From contig LR882958.1 of assembly GCA_904830895.1 (NCBI GenBank), forward strand, positions 4,359,501 through 4,423,500: a DNA stretch of 64,000 nt, written 5' to 3'. The notes beneath the pieces are model-generated. The model did no database searches, was not told the DNA's origin, and saw only the letters and a list, made by a program, of their open reading frames with translations. The position numbers and the translations under genes were made by a program. The stretch comes from Planktothrix rubescens CCAP 1459/22. Its GTDB lineage: Bacteria; Cyanobacteriota; Cyanobacteriia; Cyanobacteriales; Microcoleaceae. Below, piece by piece: positions 1-9,334 of this stretch. Every line of letters begins with the position of its first letter. Within the stretch, counting starts at the first letter, position 1.

Positions 1-1566
1 GTAACTGCTTATTTAGGGTATCGGAGTGGAAAATTAAATCTAACACACCGAGTCTTTAATCAGTTAACGAGTGTTCGCGCTTCCAAAGCTTACCAAATTG
101 AATCCTACTTTAAAAATATTCGCAATCATACCCAAACCTTGAGCGAAGATCCAGCAATAATCGCGGCGATGCAAGAATTTGCAACGGCTTATCCTCAACT
201 CCAAACTATTAATATTACACAGAGTTTTGACCCCAAGTTAATCGCTTACTACCGTGACAAATTTCTTCCCCGCCTCACCCAAACTGAAGAAGGTTCACCG
301 ATTTTAGAATCCTATCTACCCAAAACAATCGCTTCGCGCTATTTACAATATTATTATATTGCTGATAATCCCCATCCCGTGGGTAAAAAAGAGGCCTTAG
401 ATTATGCCAAAGATGGGAGCGAATATAGCAAAATTCATGCTCGCTATCACCCTATTTTTCGCAATATTATTCAGAAGTTTGGTTATTACGATATGTTCCT
501 GATTGATCCCCAAGGAAATATCGTTTATACCGTTTTCAAAGAAACTGATTTTACAACTAATTTGGAAAACGGCCCCTATCAAAATACTAATCTCGCTGAT
601 CTATTTCAGAAGGTAAAAGAAGCACAATCAAAGGACTATGCCACAATAATTGATTTTCAAGCTTATGCTCCTTCCTATGGCGCTCCAGCCGCATTTATCG
701 CGGCTCCTATTTTGAATCAATCTGAGCTAATTGGGGTGTTAGCTTTTCAACTTCCAGTTAATGAAATTAATCATGTGATGACGGGTAATCAGCATTGGGA
801 AAGCGATGGTTTAGGTCAAACCGGAGAAACTTATTTAGTCGGACGAGATACCTTAATGCGTTCCATTTCCAGGTTTTTAGTACAAGATCCAAAAGGCTAT
901 GCTAAAGCTTTGAGATCCCTAGGAATGAGTGAGGCAGAAATCAACCGAATCAATCAATATGGTACGTCTATTTTACAACAATATGTGAGGACAGAAGCCG
1001 TTGCTGATGCGTTAAATGGTAAGCAAGGAACTCGAACTATTAGAGACTATCGAAACATTCCGGTTTTGAGTTCCTTTGCACCCCTTCGCATTGATGGATT
1101 AGACTGGGTGATTTTATCAGAAATAGATATATCAGAAGCTTATGCTCCGATTTATTCCTTTCGGAACCAAATTCTAATTTCAGCGACATTACTAATGTTA
1201 GTAATAACATTAATAGCCATGGTTTTAGCTAATTTATTTGTAAACCCGATCAATCAACTGATTAAGGGAACCCGCAAAATTTCCGCAGGACAACTTGATG
1301 CAATCGTACCTTTAGAAACAGAAGATGAATTTGGAGAATTAGCAAAATCCTTCAATAAAATTGTACGGAGTTTACAGGATCAAACCTTACTGGTAGAACA
1401 AAAAAATCAGGAAAATGAAGAATTATTGTTAAGTCTTTTTCCTACTTCAGTAGCAAAACGGTTTCAACGAGGAAACAAAGATATGGCTGAAGAACTATCA
1501 AATGTTGCTGTTTTGTTCTCCGATTTAACCGGATTTTCTAAACTATCTAGCTCCTTAAGTGCCAAT
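1..1566 (+). pseudogene. 5' part of membrane adenylate cyclase, split by an insertion sequence
   Basis: The reading frame is already open at base 1, so the true start lies left of the window. The fragment encodes an extracellular Cache-like sensor region, a membrane helix (around ILISATLLMLVITLIAMVLA), a HAMP segment (NPINQLIKGTRKISAGQLD), a short coiled linker and the first strand of a class III cyclase domain with a metal-binding Asp (LFSDLTGFSK). At codon AAT 1564-1566 the frame enters an insertion sequence and ends at a stop at 1605. The missing part resumes at 2712 in a frame that joins perfectly (..SLSAN + ESVAIL..). The intact gene would have made cAMP in response to an external ligand. 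The present allele is probably inactive. Confidence 0.9.
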
Positions 1567-2708
1567 AGATATCTCCGAAAATCCCCAAATGCCATCTATC
1601 GCTAATTTTTGAACCTCTAGCACTCCTGTGCCGGGTTCTCCCAAAGTAACGGATTTATAGGCTTTTTCAGTTACATTAATAATAATTAATGAATTTTATC
1701 TCTGATATTCAATCATTTTTTACAAGAATTATGGGCAATTCTTAGATGATAATACAATCGCTCCTATTCGCCATCTTATTAGTCCACATACTGTCAAGAT
1801 TACTGCTTCATAATTTTCCCTCTTTAACCGAAATCTTTCTGAAGCAACTCGATAAATTTTTATCAGTCTTATTAAATGTTCGACTACAATCCTTTGTTTG
1901 GCTTTTAACCGATTTTCTTCTCGATGTTCAAGCGATATTTCTTGATTTCTCGGTTTCTTATGTGGTGTATTAATTGCTGTTTCCCCTACATAAGCTTTAT
2001 CCCCTCTGTATTTTTGATTGTTCCCCAATTCCTCGCTTCTTTCTCTCCACAATTTTAGATCGCTTGTTGCTCCGGTATAACCCACTACTACATCCACTAT
2101 TTCTTTCCCATTTGGCATGACAATCACTTGATTTTTAAACGTATGTGTTTTTTTCTTTCCTGAGTAATATTTTTTCTGCTCTTCATTGTCTGTTGGTCTT
2201 TGCATGGGCTGTTCATAGCTATCTACTATTAACTCAAATTCCAGCAGAATTTTTTCTACCCACTCCCAATCACTCTCGTTTTTTTTTACTTGCTCAACTA
2301 AACTCGCTGGTAGTAATTCTCTGAAGATTTTTATCCAGTTATGGAAAATATCATTCGCTGTTGATTCACTCACTTCAAACTGTAACCCTAACATTTGAAA
2401 TGTGGGCATCTGATGCAGATAAATTAGAGTTAGTAATATTTGTTCATCCACAGATAATTTCTGGCGACGACCCCCACCTGCTTTAATCAACCTGATTTTA
2501 GTTTTTTCTTGTTCCTGTCGTTTTTCTTGTTCTAATAACTCCGCAGCTTGAATGAGTTCTATCAACTGTTCATATTCCATCCCTAATAGCCTTTTTGCTT
2601 GCTGGGGATTCTTGTCCAGATACTCTCTTAAGTTACTCATCTCTTATTGGGGTAAAATCCAATTTTACCATCTTGCTATCCTTCCCAATTTATATTTTGG
2701 AGATGTCT
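1567..2708 (-). mobile_element. IS5 family (ISL2-like) insertion sequence, complete
   Basis: The ends are imperfect inverted repeats: AGATATCTCCGAAAAT on the left and, read from the other strand, AGACATCTCCAAAATA on the right. It is flanked by a 3-bp direct repeat AAT (1564-1566 and 2709-2711). Removing the element plus one AAT restores the cyclase frame exactly. The 1142-bp length, one DDE transposase and an ANT-type 3-bp duplication fit the ISL2 group of IS5. Both ends and the transposase look intact, so it may still be mobile. Confidence 0.9.
1729..2640 (-). CDS. IS5/ISL2-type DDE transposase
   Basis: This 303-residue transposase fills the insertion sequence at 1567-2708. The N-terminal half carries a helix-turn-helix region (LTLIYLHQMPTFQMLGLQF..SESTANDIF). 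The C-terminal half is a DDE_Tnp_4-type catalytic core, with likely catalytic acids in IVDSYEQP, RGDKAYVG and RIVVEHLIR. No frameshift or internal stop is visible. It lies antisense to the interrupted cyclase. Its start ATG at 2640 sits about 70 bases inside the right terminal repeat, as usual for this group. Confidence 0.88.
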   Translation of the reverse strand: MSNLREYLDKNPQQAKRLLGMEYEQLIELIQAAELLEQEKRQEQEKTKIRLIKAGGGRRQKLSVDEQILLTLIYLHQMPTFQMLGLQFEVSESTANDIFHNWIKIFRELLPASLVEQVKKNESDWEWVEKILLEFELIVDSYEQPMQRPTDNEEQKKYYSGKKKTHTFKNQVIVMPNGKEIVDVVVGYTGATSDLKLWRERSEELGNNQKYRGDKAYVGETAINTPHKKPRNQEISLEHREENRLKAKQRIVVEHLIRLIKIYRVASERFRLKRENYEAVILTVCGLIRWRIGAIVLSSKNCP

Positions 2709-2711
2709 AAT

Positions 2712-3212
2712 GAATCCGTCGCCATTTTAAATGATTTATTCACCGCATTTGATGAAGTTGCTGAACGGTATGGGATGGAAAAAATTAAAACAATTGGAGA
2801 TAGTTATTTAGCCGTTTGTGGGCTTTCAATTCCTTATCTTGATCACGATAAACGCGCCCTTGATGTTGCCTTAGAAATTTTGATTGTTGTACGCCGATTT
2901 AGTCATGAACGGGGATTATCCTTGAATATTTCAATTGGTATTAACGCTGGGGATATTATTGCGGGAATTGTGGGTCGAAATCGCTGTATTTTTGATGTTT
3001 GGGGTGATACGATTAACCTGGCTACAGCCCTGAAAAATGCCTGTCCACCCGGCAGAATTTTAGTATCTCAGACCGTTTATCGTCGGCTTCAGGATCTTTA
3101 TCAGTTTGAGCCAATATCGGAGAAAGAAGTTAATGGTAAACCTAAATTGAATGGGTGGTTATTGAAAAGTAAACACTCACCGATTGAAGTTGAGAGCTTG
3201 GGAATTTTATGA
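2712..3212 (+). pseudogene. 3' part of adenylate cyclase, catalytic domain
   Basis: This is the continuation of the cyclase split by the insertion sequence at 1567-2708. It has the second metal-binding Asp (TIGDSYLAV), the purine-selecting Lys (EKIKTIGD) and Asp (FDVWGD) that mark adenylate rather than guanylate cyclases, and the Asn of the transition-state pair (TINLA). The transition-state Arg expected four residues after that Asn is replaced by Ala (NLATAL instead of a NxxxR pattern). A weak start inside the element could express this piece, but it lacks the first metal Asp. It is followed 109 bp later by the channel gene at 3322, which carries a cyclic-nucleotide-binding domain. Confidence 0.88.
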
Positions 3213-3321
3213 ATAAGTTTATAGACATTTTAAACCGAATCTTGAAAGCTGAAAGCTAGACCGTACACCTGTCTTTTCCTCCGGTTTTCCCTATTCCCTG
3301 TCCCCTGTTCCCTGCTATACA

Positions 3322-4779
3322 ATGAACTCTACAATTATTCAAAGTAATTTATTTATTTGGTCAATTACCCTTGCGGTTGGGTTTCCTTTTTTGATTATCG
3401 TTCTGGGGGAAATTATCCATCGATTAAAAAAACGGGGTAAACCTCTAGCAACCACTTTACAGGTAGTGCGAAATTTGGTTTTACCTGTGCTTGTGTTCTT
3501 GCTGTTTATGCAGTATGTTCTCAAACTTGATCATAATAGCAATTTAATCAGAACAGTGCAAACGTTGTTGTGGATTTTCGTGATTCATGCTGCACTTTCT
3601 CTACTGAATGTTATCTTGTTTGAACAAGCAGAAGCTGATACTTGGCGAGCTAGATTTCCTAAACTTCTGATTGATCTTTCTCGACTATTTTTGATTTTGG
3701 TGGGAACTGCGATCGCATTGTCAAGTGTTTGGAATGCAGATCTGGCAGGTTTAGCAACCGCATTGGGGGTTAGTTCTATCGTCATTGCTTTAGCCCTTCA
3801 AGATACATTGGGCAGTATTATGTCAGGAATTGCACTGCTATTTGAGCGTCCATTTACCGTTGGAGATTGGTTAAAAGTAGGAGATACGGTCGGACAAGTT
3901 ATTGATATTAATTGGCGTGCAGTGCGCCTACAAACCTTTGATCGGGAAATGATTGTAATTCCCCATAAAGTGATTGGTGGAGAAACCATTCATAATTTTA
4001 GCCAACCCTTACGCCTTCATGGAGAACGGATTCAAATTGGGTTTTCCTATAATGATCCACCGAATTTAGCCAAACAAGTTTTAAAAAGCACAGCCCTTTC
4101 AACTCAGGGAATTTTAAGCGAACCCGAACCGCAGATTTTTACCCTTTCTTATGATGATTCTAGTGTAACTTATGAGGTAAAATTTTTTATTGAAAACTAT
4201 AGCGAATTGGAAAAAATTCGGGATCGGTTTATGACTCGAATTTGGTATGCAGCCCAACGCAATAATTTAAAAATTCCCTTTCCAATTCGGACGTTATATC
4301 ATGTTCGTGGATCGAATTCTCCAGGAGAAGATCCTTCTAAGAAATTTGCTGAAAGCCTACAATCAATTCCGGTATTTGTGCCTCTCAAAAAAGAACAAAC
4401 TAACCTAGATAACCTCTCTCAAGGGGTTATGCTTCATCACTTTGGTACAGGGGAAAAAGTAATTCAGCAAGGCTATCCAGGTAACGATCTCTATATTATT
4501 ATTTCAGGAAAAGCCCTTTTAACAATCCCGGATGCGTGGGGAACTGAATGCGAAGTATTGTCACTGAAAGCAGGAGAATTTTTTGGGGAAATGGCTCTTT
4601 TTTCTGGTGAACCTAGTACGGTTTCTGTAACTGCTATTGAAGATCTCGAAGTGATGATCTTTTCTTCGATTATTGTTAATCAAATGATTGAACGTCAACC
4701 GAGTTTTGCTCGTGAGATTGGTCAAATTTTAGAAGTTCGGAGAAAGGCAATTCAGGCAGTAAAACAGTCCAGTGTTTAA
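3322..4779 (+). CDS. MscS-type ion channel with C-terminal cyclic-nucleotide-binding domain
   Basis: This 485-residue membrane protein has four to five N-terminal helices and a pore helix (ALGVSSIVIALALQDTLGS). The MscS beta domain follows (FERPFTVGDWLKVGDTVGQV), and a cyclic-nucleotide-binding domain spans about residues 365-470. This architecture is that of bacterial cyclic-nucleotide-gated MscS-like channels (bCNG). In the phosphate-binding cassette the Glu is kept (FFGEMALF), but the Arg that normally grips the cyclic phosphate is Ser432 (GEPSTVSV). It lies directly downstream of the adenylate cyclase, so the two were probably a sensor-effector pair. The start ATG follows a TTCCCTG-rich short-repeat stretch and no strong ribosome binding site is visible. 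Confidence 0.88.
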   Translation: MNSTIIQSNLFIWSITLAVGFPFLIIVLGEIIHRLKKRGKPLATTLQVVRNLVLPVLVFLLFMQYVLKLDHNSNLIRTVQTLLWIFVIHAALSLLNVILFEQAEADTWRARFPKLLIDLSRLFLILVGTAIALSSVWNADLAGLATALGVSSIVIALALQDTLGSIMSGIALLFERPFTVGDWLKVGDTVGQVIDINWRAVRLQTFDREMIVIPHKVIGGETIHNFSQPLRLHGERIQIGFSYNDPPNLAKQVLKSTALSTQGILSEPEPQIFTLSYDDSSVTYEVKFFIENYSELEKIRDRFMTRIWYAAQRNNLKIPFPIRTLYHVRGSNSPGEDPSKKFAESLQSIPVFVPLKKEQTNLDNLSQGVMLHHFGTGEKVIQQGYPGNDLYIIISGKALLTIPDAWGTECEVLSLKAGEFFGEMALFSGEPSTVSVTAIEDLEVMIFSSIIVNQMIERQPSFAREIGQILEVRRKAIQAVKQSSV

Positions 4780-4929
4780 TTGAATGGAGGCTAAATTCTA
4801 TCCGTCATCCTTAGCAGACCCGCGCTCAAAATGGTGTTGATGACATTAGATGCTCAATCCCCTTACAATTTCTGCCCTTGCCTCATAATTGATTTGAGGT
4901 TATCCTAAATAGATGGAGGTAAACCCGCA

Positions 4930-5568
4930 ATGATTACAAAAACTTTACTTTTACCTGAACAACGCACGGTTTTAAATCAAGTCAGTTGGCAAACATTTAT
5001 TAATTTATTGGACGATTTAGGGGATAACCGCGTCATTCGTTTATATTATGATCAAGGAGTATTAGAAATTATGACTCCATTAGGAGAACATGAAAATAAT
5101 AATCGGTTTATTGAGTGTTTAATTGGTGTGATTGCAGATGAATTAAACTTAAATCTTAAAAGATTTGGGTCTTTGACGTTAAAACGAGAAGAATTATTAA
5201 AAGGTGCAGAACCCGATTCTTGTTATTATTTAGAAAATGAACCCTTAGTCAGACATAAACAGAATATTAATTTAGAATCAGACCCGCCTCCTGATTTAGT
5301 TTTAGAAATTGATATTACTAGCAGTTCTTTAGATAAACAAACGATTTATGCTGCTTTTGAAATTCCCGAATTATGGCGTTATAATGGTCAGAAATTAGAG
5401 GTTTTTGTTTTAGATAAAACAACTCAATCCTATCAGAACTCAATTCAAAGTTTACATTTTCCTTGGCTACCTTTAGAAGTTATTCCCCAATATATTCGTC
5501 AAAGTTTAAGGGATGGGGAAACCGCAACCTTAAAATCTTTTAGAACTTGGGTTAGAAAGTTGACCTAA
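4930..5568 (+). CDS. Uma2 family (DUF820) PD-(D/E)XK endonuclease-like protein
   Basis: This 212-residue protein belongs to the Uma2/DUF820 family, which is greatly expanded in cyanobacteria. Visible family marks are the N-terminal helix region (VSWQTFINLLDDLG), RLYYDQGVLEIMTP, the PDLVLEIDITSSSLDK core with its acidic residues, and ELWRYNGQKLEVF. The fold is a PD-(D/E)XK nuclease, but the biological role of the family is not settled. The gene stands alone. The ATG at 4930 is preceded by GGAGG at 4915-4919. Two other Uma2 genes lie at 36633 and 60458. Confidence 0.85.
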   Translation: MITKTLLLPEQRTVLNQVSWQTFINLLDDLGDNRVIRLYYDQGVLEIMTPLGEHENNNRFIECLIGVIADELNLNLKRFGSLTLKREELLKGAEPDSCYYLENEPLVRHKQNINLESDPPPDLVLEIDITSSSLDKQTIYAAFEIPELWRYNGQKLEVFVLDKTTQSYQNSIQSLHFPWLPLEVIPQYIRQSLRDGETATLKSFRTWVRKLT

Positions 5569-5625
5569 GTAGTTCAAAAATCATCTAAACTTACTTATAT
5601 TTACATAGCCCATCCCACGGGTTTA

Positions 5626-6480
5626 TCAGGGTTTAATGGTGGTAAATAAGGCGGAATAATCGTCATCTAGTTTTCCGAGTTTTTGTGTAGCTTCTAATAT
5701 TGCTCGAACCCCTTCTAAAGAACTCACATTTAACCCCATTGATTTCGCTTCTTGTAAAAACAAATTCGTGTCTTTTAATAAATGTTTAGTAGGAAAATTG
5801 GGATTTTGATAATTTTCTTCTAACATCCGTTGTAATTTTTTATCAAAGGTAGGAGCATATAACGCACTCTTGCGTAAAATCTCCATAAAGAGTTCGATAT
5901 CAACTCCTTGACCTTGAACAAAATTTAAACTCAGGGCGAAGGCGGTTGTCAGGGAAGCAATTAACTGATTTAAGGCTAATTTTAACGCCGATGCACTACC
6001 AACTTCCCCAATATATTTGGGTTCCCCTAGGGGTTGTAAGACATGAAACCACTGTTTAAATTGGGCTTCCGTGGAACCGACCATAATTTGTAATTTCCCC
6101 GATTTTGCTTCAGGAATACTCCCTAAAACCGGTGCTTCTAAATAATTTCCCCCAGCTTTAATAATTTCTTTTTGGATATTTTTACTCTCCGTTGGGGAAA
6201 TTGTTCCCATAGAAATAATTGTTTTTCCTGATAAAAATGATTCAGATTCTGAACGGAACAAAACCGACTCAATCGCCTCTTGATTAGTTAACATTAACAG
6301 AATACAATCACTAGCAGTGATTAAACCTTGGGGAGTTCCCGCTACTGTTGCTCCGGCTTCTCTTAACGGTTCTACTTTGGATGTTGTGCGGTTATAAACA
6401 ATAACTTTAAATCCCATTTCCAGAATTTTGAGGGCGATGGGTAATCCCATTAACCCAGTTCCAATAACTCCAATTTTCAT
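5626..6480 (-). CDS. NAD(P)-dependent oxidoreductase, 3-hydroxyisobutyrate dehydrogenase family
   Basis: The 284-residue protein opens with a Rossmann nucleotide-binding motif (IGVIGTGLMGLPIA). It continues with the 3-hydroxyisobutyrate dehydrogenase / glyoxylate-succinic semialdehyde reductase pattern: EAPVLGSIPEAKSGKL for substrate binding and the catalytic Lys in ASALKLALNQL. It probably reduces a small beta-hydroxy acid or semialdehyde, but the substrate cannot be read from sequence. It starts 48 bp after the stop of the Anbu peptidase gene on the same strand, so the two may be co-transcribed. Confidence 0.82.
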   Translation of the reverse strand: MKIGVIGTGLMGLPIALKILEMGFKVIVYNRTTSKVEPLREAGATVAGTPQGLITASDCILLMLTNQEAIESVLFRSESESFLSGKTIISMGTISPTESKNIQKEIIKAGGNYLEAPVLGSIPEAKSGKLQIMVGSTEAQFKQWFHVLQPLGEPKYIGEVGSASALKLALNQLIASLTTAFALSLNFVQGQGVDIELFMEILRKSALYAPTFDKKLQRMLEENYQNPNFPTKHLLKDTNLFLQEAKSMGLNVSSLEGVRAILEATQKLGKLDDDYSALFTTIKP

Positions 6481-6528
6481 GTTAACTCCGATAGAATAAT
6501 AGGGCTATAATTCAAAGAATACGATAAT

Positions 6529-7296
6529 CTAATCAATTAAAACATCTTCCGAAAAATCACTCCCTCGGTGTTGCCAATCAATATCAGGAATCTCATTAAA
6601 TCCTTGTTTAAGACATTCTTCCCAAACTTTACGAATTTTGGCTAAATAGGGATCACCTAAACGCAGTTTCAGAAAATTTTTGATTTCTAAACTATCTTTT
6701 TCATACAAAACTAAATTAATCGGTGGCCCCACAGAAATATTAGATTTCATTGTAGAATCAATCGAAAGTAAGGCACATTTAGCCGCCGCTTCTAAATGGG
6801 TACGGAAACTGAGGGTACGATCTAAAATCGGTTTGCCATATTTGGTTTCTCCGATTTGTAAAAAAGGGGTTTCTTTGGTGGCATGAATAAAATTACCTTG
6901 GCTGTAAATCAAAAATAAGCAAGGTTCTTGTTCTTTAATTTGACCACTTAATAACATAGAGCATTTGGGTTCAATCCCGTCTTTTTTCAGCCAATGCTCA
7001 TCAATTTCTTGAACTTTTCTGAGTTTTGTACCAATATATCGAGCCACTTCATACATGGAGGGAAGACTATGTAAATTAACATCTTCCTGACTTTTAATAT
7101 CCCGATCTAATTCGCTCACAATGCCTTGGGTAACGGAAAGATTTCCGGCGGTACATAATAAAATAACCCGATCGCCAGGTTTGGAAAAATCAAATAATTT
7201 ACGATAGGTAGAAATATGATCAACCCCGGCATTTGTGCGGGAGTCCGAAGCCATCACGAAGCCCGTATCCGTAATAATTCCTAAACAATAAGTCAT
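6529..7296 (-). CDS. Anbu-type proteasome-like peptidase
   Basis: The 255-residue protein starts MTYCLGIITDTGFVMASDSRTN, the pattern of Anbu (ancestral beta subunit) Ntn-hydrolases, in which Thr2 becomes the nucleophile once Met is removed. Conserved segments such as STYRKLFDF, GNLSVTQ and CSMLLSGQI fit the family. Anbu forms large open helical or ring assemblies. Its usual partners in proteobacteria (a transglutaminase-like gene and alpha-E/circularly permuted ATP-grasp genes) are absent here. The only same-strand neighbour is the oxidoreductase at 5626. The start is fixed because the catalytic Thr must follow Met. Confidence 0.85.
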   Translation of the reverse strand: MTYCLGIITDTGFVMASDSRTNAGVDHISTYRKLFDFSKPGDRVILLCTAGNLSVTQGIVSELDRDIKSQEDVNLHSLPSMYEVARYIGTKLRKVQEIDEHWLKKDGIEPKCSMLLSGQIKEQEPCLFLIYSQGNFIHATKETPFLQIGETKYGKPILDRTLSFRTHLEAAAKCALLSIDSTMKSNISVGPPINLVLYEKDSLEIKNFLKLRLGDPYLAKIRKVWEECLKQGFNEIPDIDWQHRGSDFSEDVLID

Positions 7297-7511
7297 AAAT
7301 GCAGTTGAAACAAAATTAGCAGATTGCCAAACACTAGATCATAGACTTCTGGGATAGAAACTGTCAACCGACATCAACTGTTAAGGGAACATGAAGATTT
7401 TGTTTTGTATGATGCAATCAAAAAAACCGTTACAGGCTACCCTCCTAGGAATATAGTGTTTGGCCCTTGGAGATTCACTCCCTGGGGGGGATAGTCAGTT
7501 ATTTTAAGAAA

Positions 7512-7534
7512 TGTTAAACTTCTTAACATATAAT
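7512..7534 (+). promoter_or_regulatory. putative sigD promoter with overlapping inverted repeat
   Basis: A perfect -10 box TATAAT lies at 7529-7534. Immediately before it is an inverted repeat TGTTAA-N5-TTAACA (7512-7517 / 7523-7528), which occupies the -35 spacer and could be a repressor or activator operator. The predicted transcript would have a leader of about 180 nt before the sigma factor gene. Confidence 0.5.
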
Positions 7535-7626
7535 GTAGTTATGTTAAGACTGTAACGGCAAATTAGCGTTATAGAGCTTAAACATTGGAAAAACCCCCAG
7601 GTCGTAACACCTAGGCTAACCGTCCA

Positions 7627-7666
7627 TACTTGATGACGAAAGATCTAGTTTTTCGTGCTTCAAGTA
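7627..7666 (+). promoter_or_regulatory. long stem-loop in the sigD leader
   Basis: In the leader of the sigma factor gene, TACTTGA (7627-7633) and ACGAAA (7636-7641) can pair with TTTCGT (7651-7656) and TTCAAGTA (7659-7666). This forms a two-part hairpin with a small internal bulge and a 9-nt loop. It lies about 55 bases before the start codon. No run of T follows, so it is more likely an RNA stability or translation element than a terminator. Confidence 0.4.
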
Positions 7667-7720
7667 GGGGCTTGACGTATCAAACCTTTATAGGTTAAGG
7701 TATCCAGCCGGAGATGAGCC

Positions 7721-8680
7721 ATGAAATTTGCTAAAACCTCAGACACAGACTCTGTACGCGCTTATCTACGAGAAATTGGTCGCGTTCCCTTGCTAACCCA
7801 TGAGCAAGAAATTGTCTATGGTAAACAAGTTCAACACTTGAATCTCGTTCAAAATCAGTGGGAAGATCTAGCGACCTGTTTAGGTCGAGCGCCTAGTCCC
7901 GCAGAATGGGCGGAGGCGGCCGGACTATCGGAAGCGGAATTAGAACGGGTACTCGAACGAGGCCAAAGTGCGAAACGCAAAATGGTGGAGGCGAACTTGC
8001 GTTTAGTGGTATCCGTTGCTAAAAAATATATTAAGCGGAATGTGGACTTACTGGACTTAATTCAAGAAGGCACCATTGGGATGCAGCGTGGCGTTGAAAA
8101 ATTTGATCCCACTAAAGGATATCGTTTTTCCACCTATGCCTACTGGTGGATTCGTCAGGCGATTACCCGAGCGATCGCCGAAAAAGGCCGCACAATTCGT
8201 CTCCCGATTCATATTACCGAAAAACTCAACAAAATCAAAAAAGCCCAACGTCAGTTAGCTCAAGAGTTGGGACGGGCTGCGACCATGGCAGAATTAGCCG
8301 TGGAATTAGAACTCACCCCGCGACAAATTCGGGAATATTTAGAACGTGCCCGTCTACCCCTGTCCCTGGATCTGCGGGTGGGTGATAATCAAGATACGGA
8401 GTTAGGAGATCTTTTAGAAGATACGGGAACTTCTCCAGAGGATTTTGCCTTACAATCTTCTCTACGCAGCGATTTAGAATTAATGATGGCTGACCTAACC
8501 GAACAACAGCGTCAGGTATTATCCCTGCGATTTGGTTTAGAAGATGGGCAAAGTTTAACCTTGGCTAAAATTGGCGATCGGCTGAATATTAGTCGAGAGC
8601 GGGTTCGACAAATTGAAAGGGAAGCCTTAACAAAATTGCGAAAACGGAAACAAGATATTAACGACTATATGGCCAGTTAA
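7721..8680 (+). CDS. sigD: RNA polymerase sigma factor, group 2 sigma-70 (SigD-like)
   Basis: The 319-residue sigma-70 factor has region 1.2 ([16 protein letters not shown]), region 2 ([37 protein letters not shown]), region 3 and the region 4 helix-turn-helix ([27 protein letters not shown]). It lacks the long N-terminal region 1.1 of the primary factor, which marks a group 2 factor. Length and the MKF..TDxVRxYLREIGR start resemble cyanobacterial SigD, a light/redox-responsive sigma factor, but assignment among SigB/C/D/E by eye is not certain. The ATG at 7721 follows GGAGATGAG. A promoter and a stem-loop leader lie upstream. Confidence 0.8.
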   Translation: MKFAKTSDTDSVRAYLREIGRVPLLTHEQEIVYGKQVQHLNLVQNQWEDLATCLGRAPSPAEWAEAAGLSEAELERVLERGQSAKRKMVEANLRLVVSVAKKYIKRNVDLLDLIQEGTIGMQRGVEKFDPTKGYRFSTYAYWWIRQAITRAIAEKGRTIRLPIHITEKLNKIKKAQRQLAQELGRAATMAELAVELELTPRQIREYLERARLPLSLDLRVGDNQDTELGDLLEDTGTSPEDFALQSSLRSDLELMMADLTEQQRQVLSLRFGLEDGQSLTLAKIGDRLNISRERVRQIEREALTKLRKRKQDINDYMAS

Positions 8681-8716
8681 ATCATTGTTCTAGGGGGGAT
8701 AACACATCCTCAAAGA

Positions 8717-8745
8717 GTAGGGATGTTTTCTGAAAACGTCTCTAC
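8717..8745. repeat. dispersed palindrome of the GTAGAGACG...CGTCTCTAC family
   Basis: GTAGGGATGTTTTC and GAAAACGTCTCTAC form a near-perfect palindrome between sigD and the DUF760 gene. Related palindromes with the same outer arms occur at 48216, 51181 and 53971. It has no trailing T run. Confidence 0.6.
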
Positions 8746-8826
8746 ATCCTGCTAAATTAGAATGTAGGGATCAACATTTGATTCAGATTGAGATCAACTG
8801 AAACTCTTGTATAAGGGGGAAGAAAG

Positions 8827-9168
8827 ATGAACGACAGATCTAACCGAAATTCAAAATTTTTTCAGGAAGAAACGGGGGAAATGGGGAACCTCTTGTGGCA
8901 ATATGTACAGTCAATGAGTCCTGATACCGTTTCCCAACTGTCGAAACCGAATTCTTCGGAAGTCTTCCAAGTCATGGAACGAAATATTATCGGACTATTG
9001 GGCAATTTACCCTCGGAACATTTTGGAATTACGGTAACAACCAGTCGTGAACATTTAGGACGACTCTTAGCGTCTGCGATGATTAGTGGCTATTTTCTTC
9101 GCAACGCCGAACAGAGAATGGCATTTGAACGATCTGTCCCAGGTATTGAAAAAGCCCCTCAAGAATAG
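8827..9168 (+). CDS. DUF760 family protein
   Basis: The 113-residue protein matches DUF760, a small family shared by cyanobacteria and plastids. Recognisable segments are LWQYVQSMSPDTVSQLSKP, VFQVMERNIIGLLGNLPSEHF and the C-terminal GRLLASAMISGYFLRNAEQRM. No catalytic residues or signal peptide are evident, so it is probably soluble. The biochemical function is unknown. GGGGGAAGAAAG precedes the ATG. It lies 146 bp after sigD, separated by a palindromic repeat. Confidence 0.78.
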   Translation: MNDRSNRNSKFFQEETGEMGNLLWQYVQSMSPDTVSQLSKPNSSEVFQVMERNIIGLLGNLPSEHFGITVTTSREHLGRLLASAMISGYFLRNAEQRMAFERSVPGIEKAPQE

Positions 9169-9287
9169 TTATTGTCCTTGATCCCGTGCCATTCCATGAA
9201 TACAAAATGTTTCAAATTTTGGCAAGCTGAATCTTGAGTTTGCGAAAGTTTTGTGTTGTTCATAAGATCATGATGGGAGTGTGGAAA

Positions 9288-9308
9288 CTCAGTGTCTTCA
9301 GACCTGAG
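9288..9308. repeat. 21-bp dispersed repeat, copy 1
   Basis: CTCAGTGTCTTC followed by AGACCTGAG. It is identical to copies at 33374-33394 and 35115-35135 (those in the opposite orientation). It is an imperfect hairpin with CTCAG/CTGAG arms. It ends 26 bp before the mutT-like start codon. Confidence 0.7.
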
Positions 9309-9334
9309 AGTGTCAAGTAAATTATTATCTTCCT

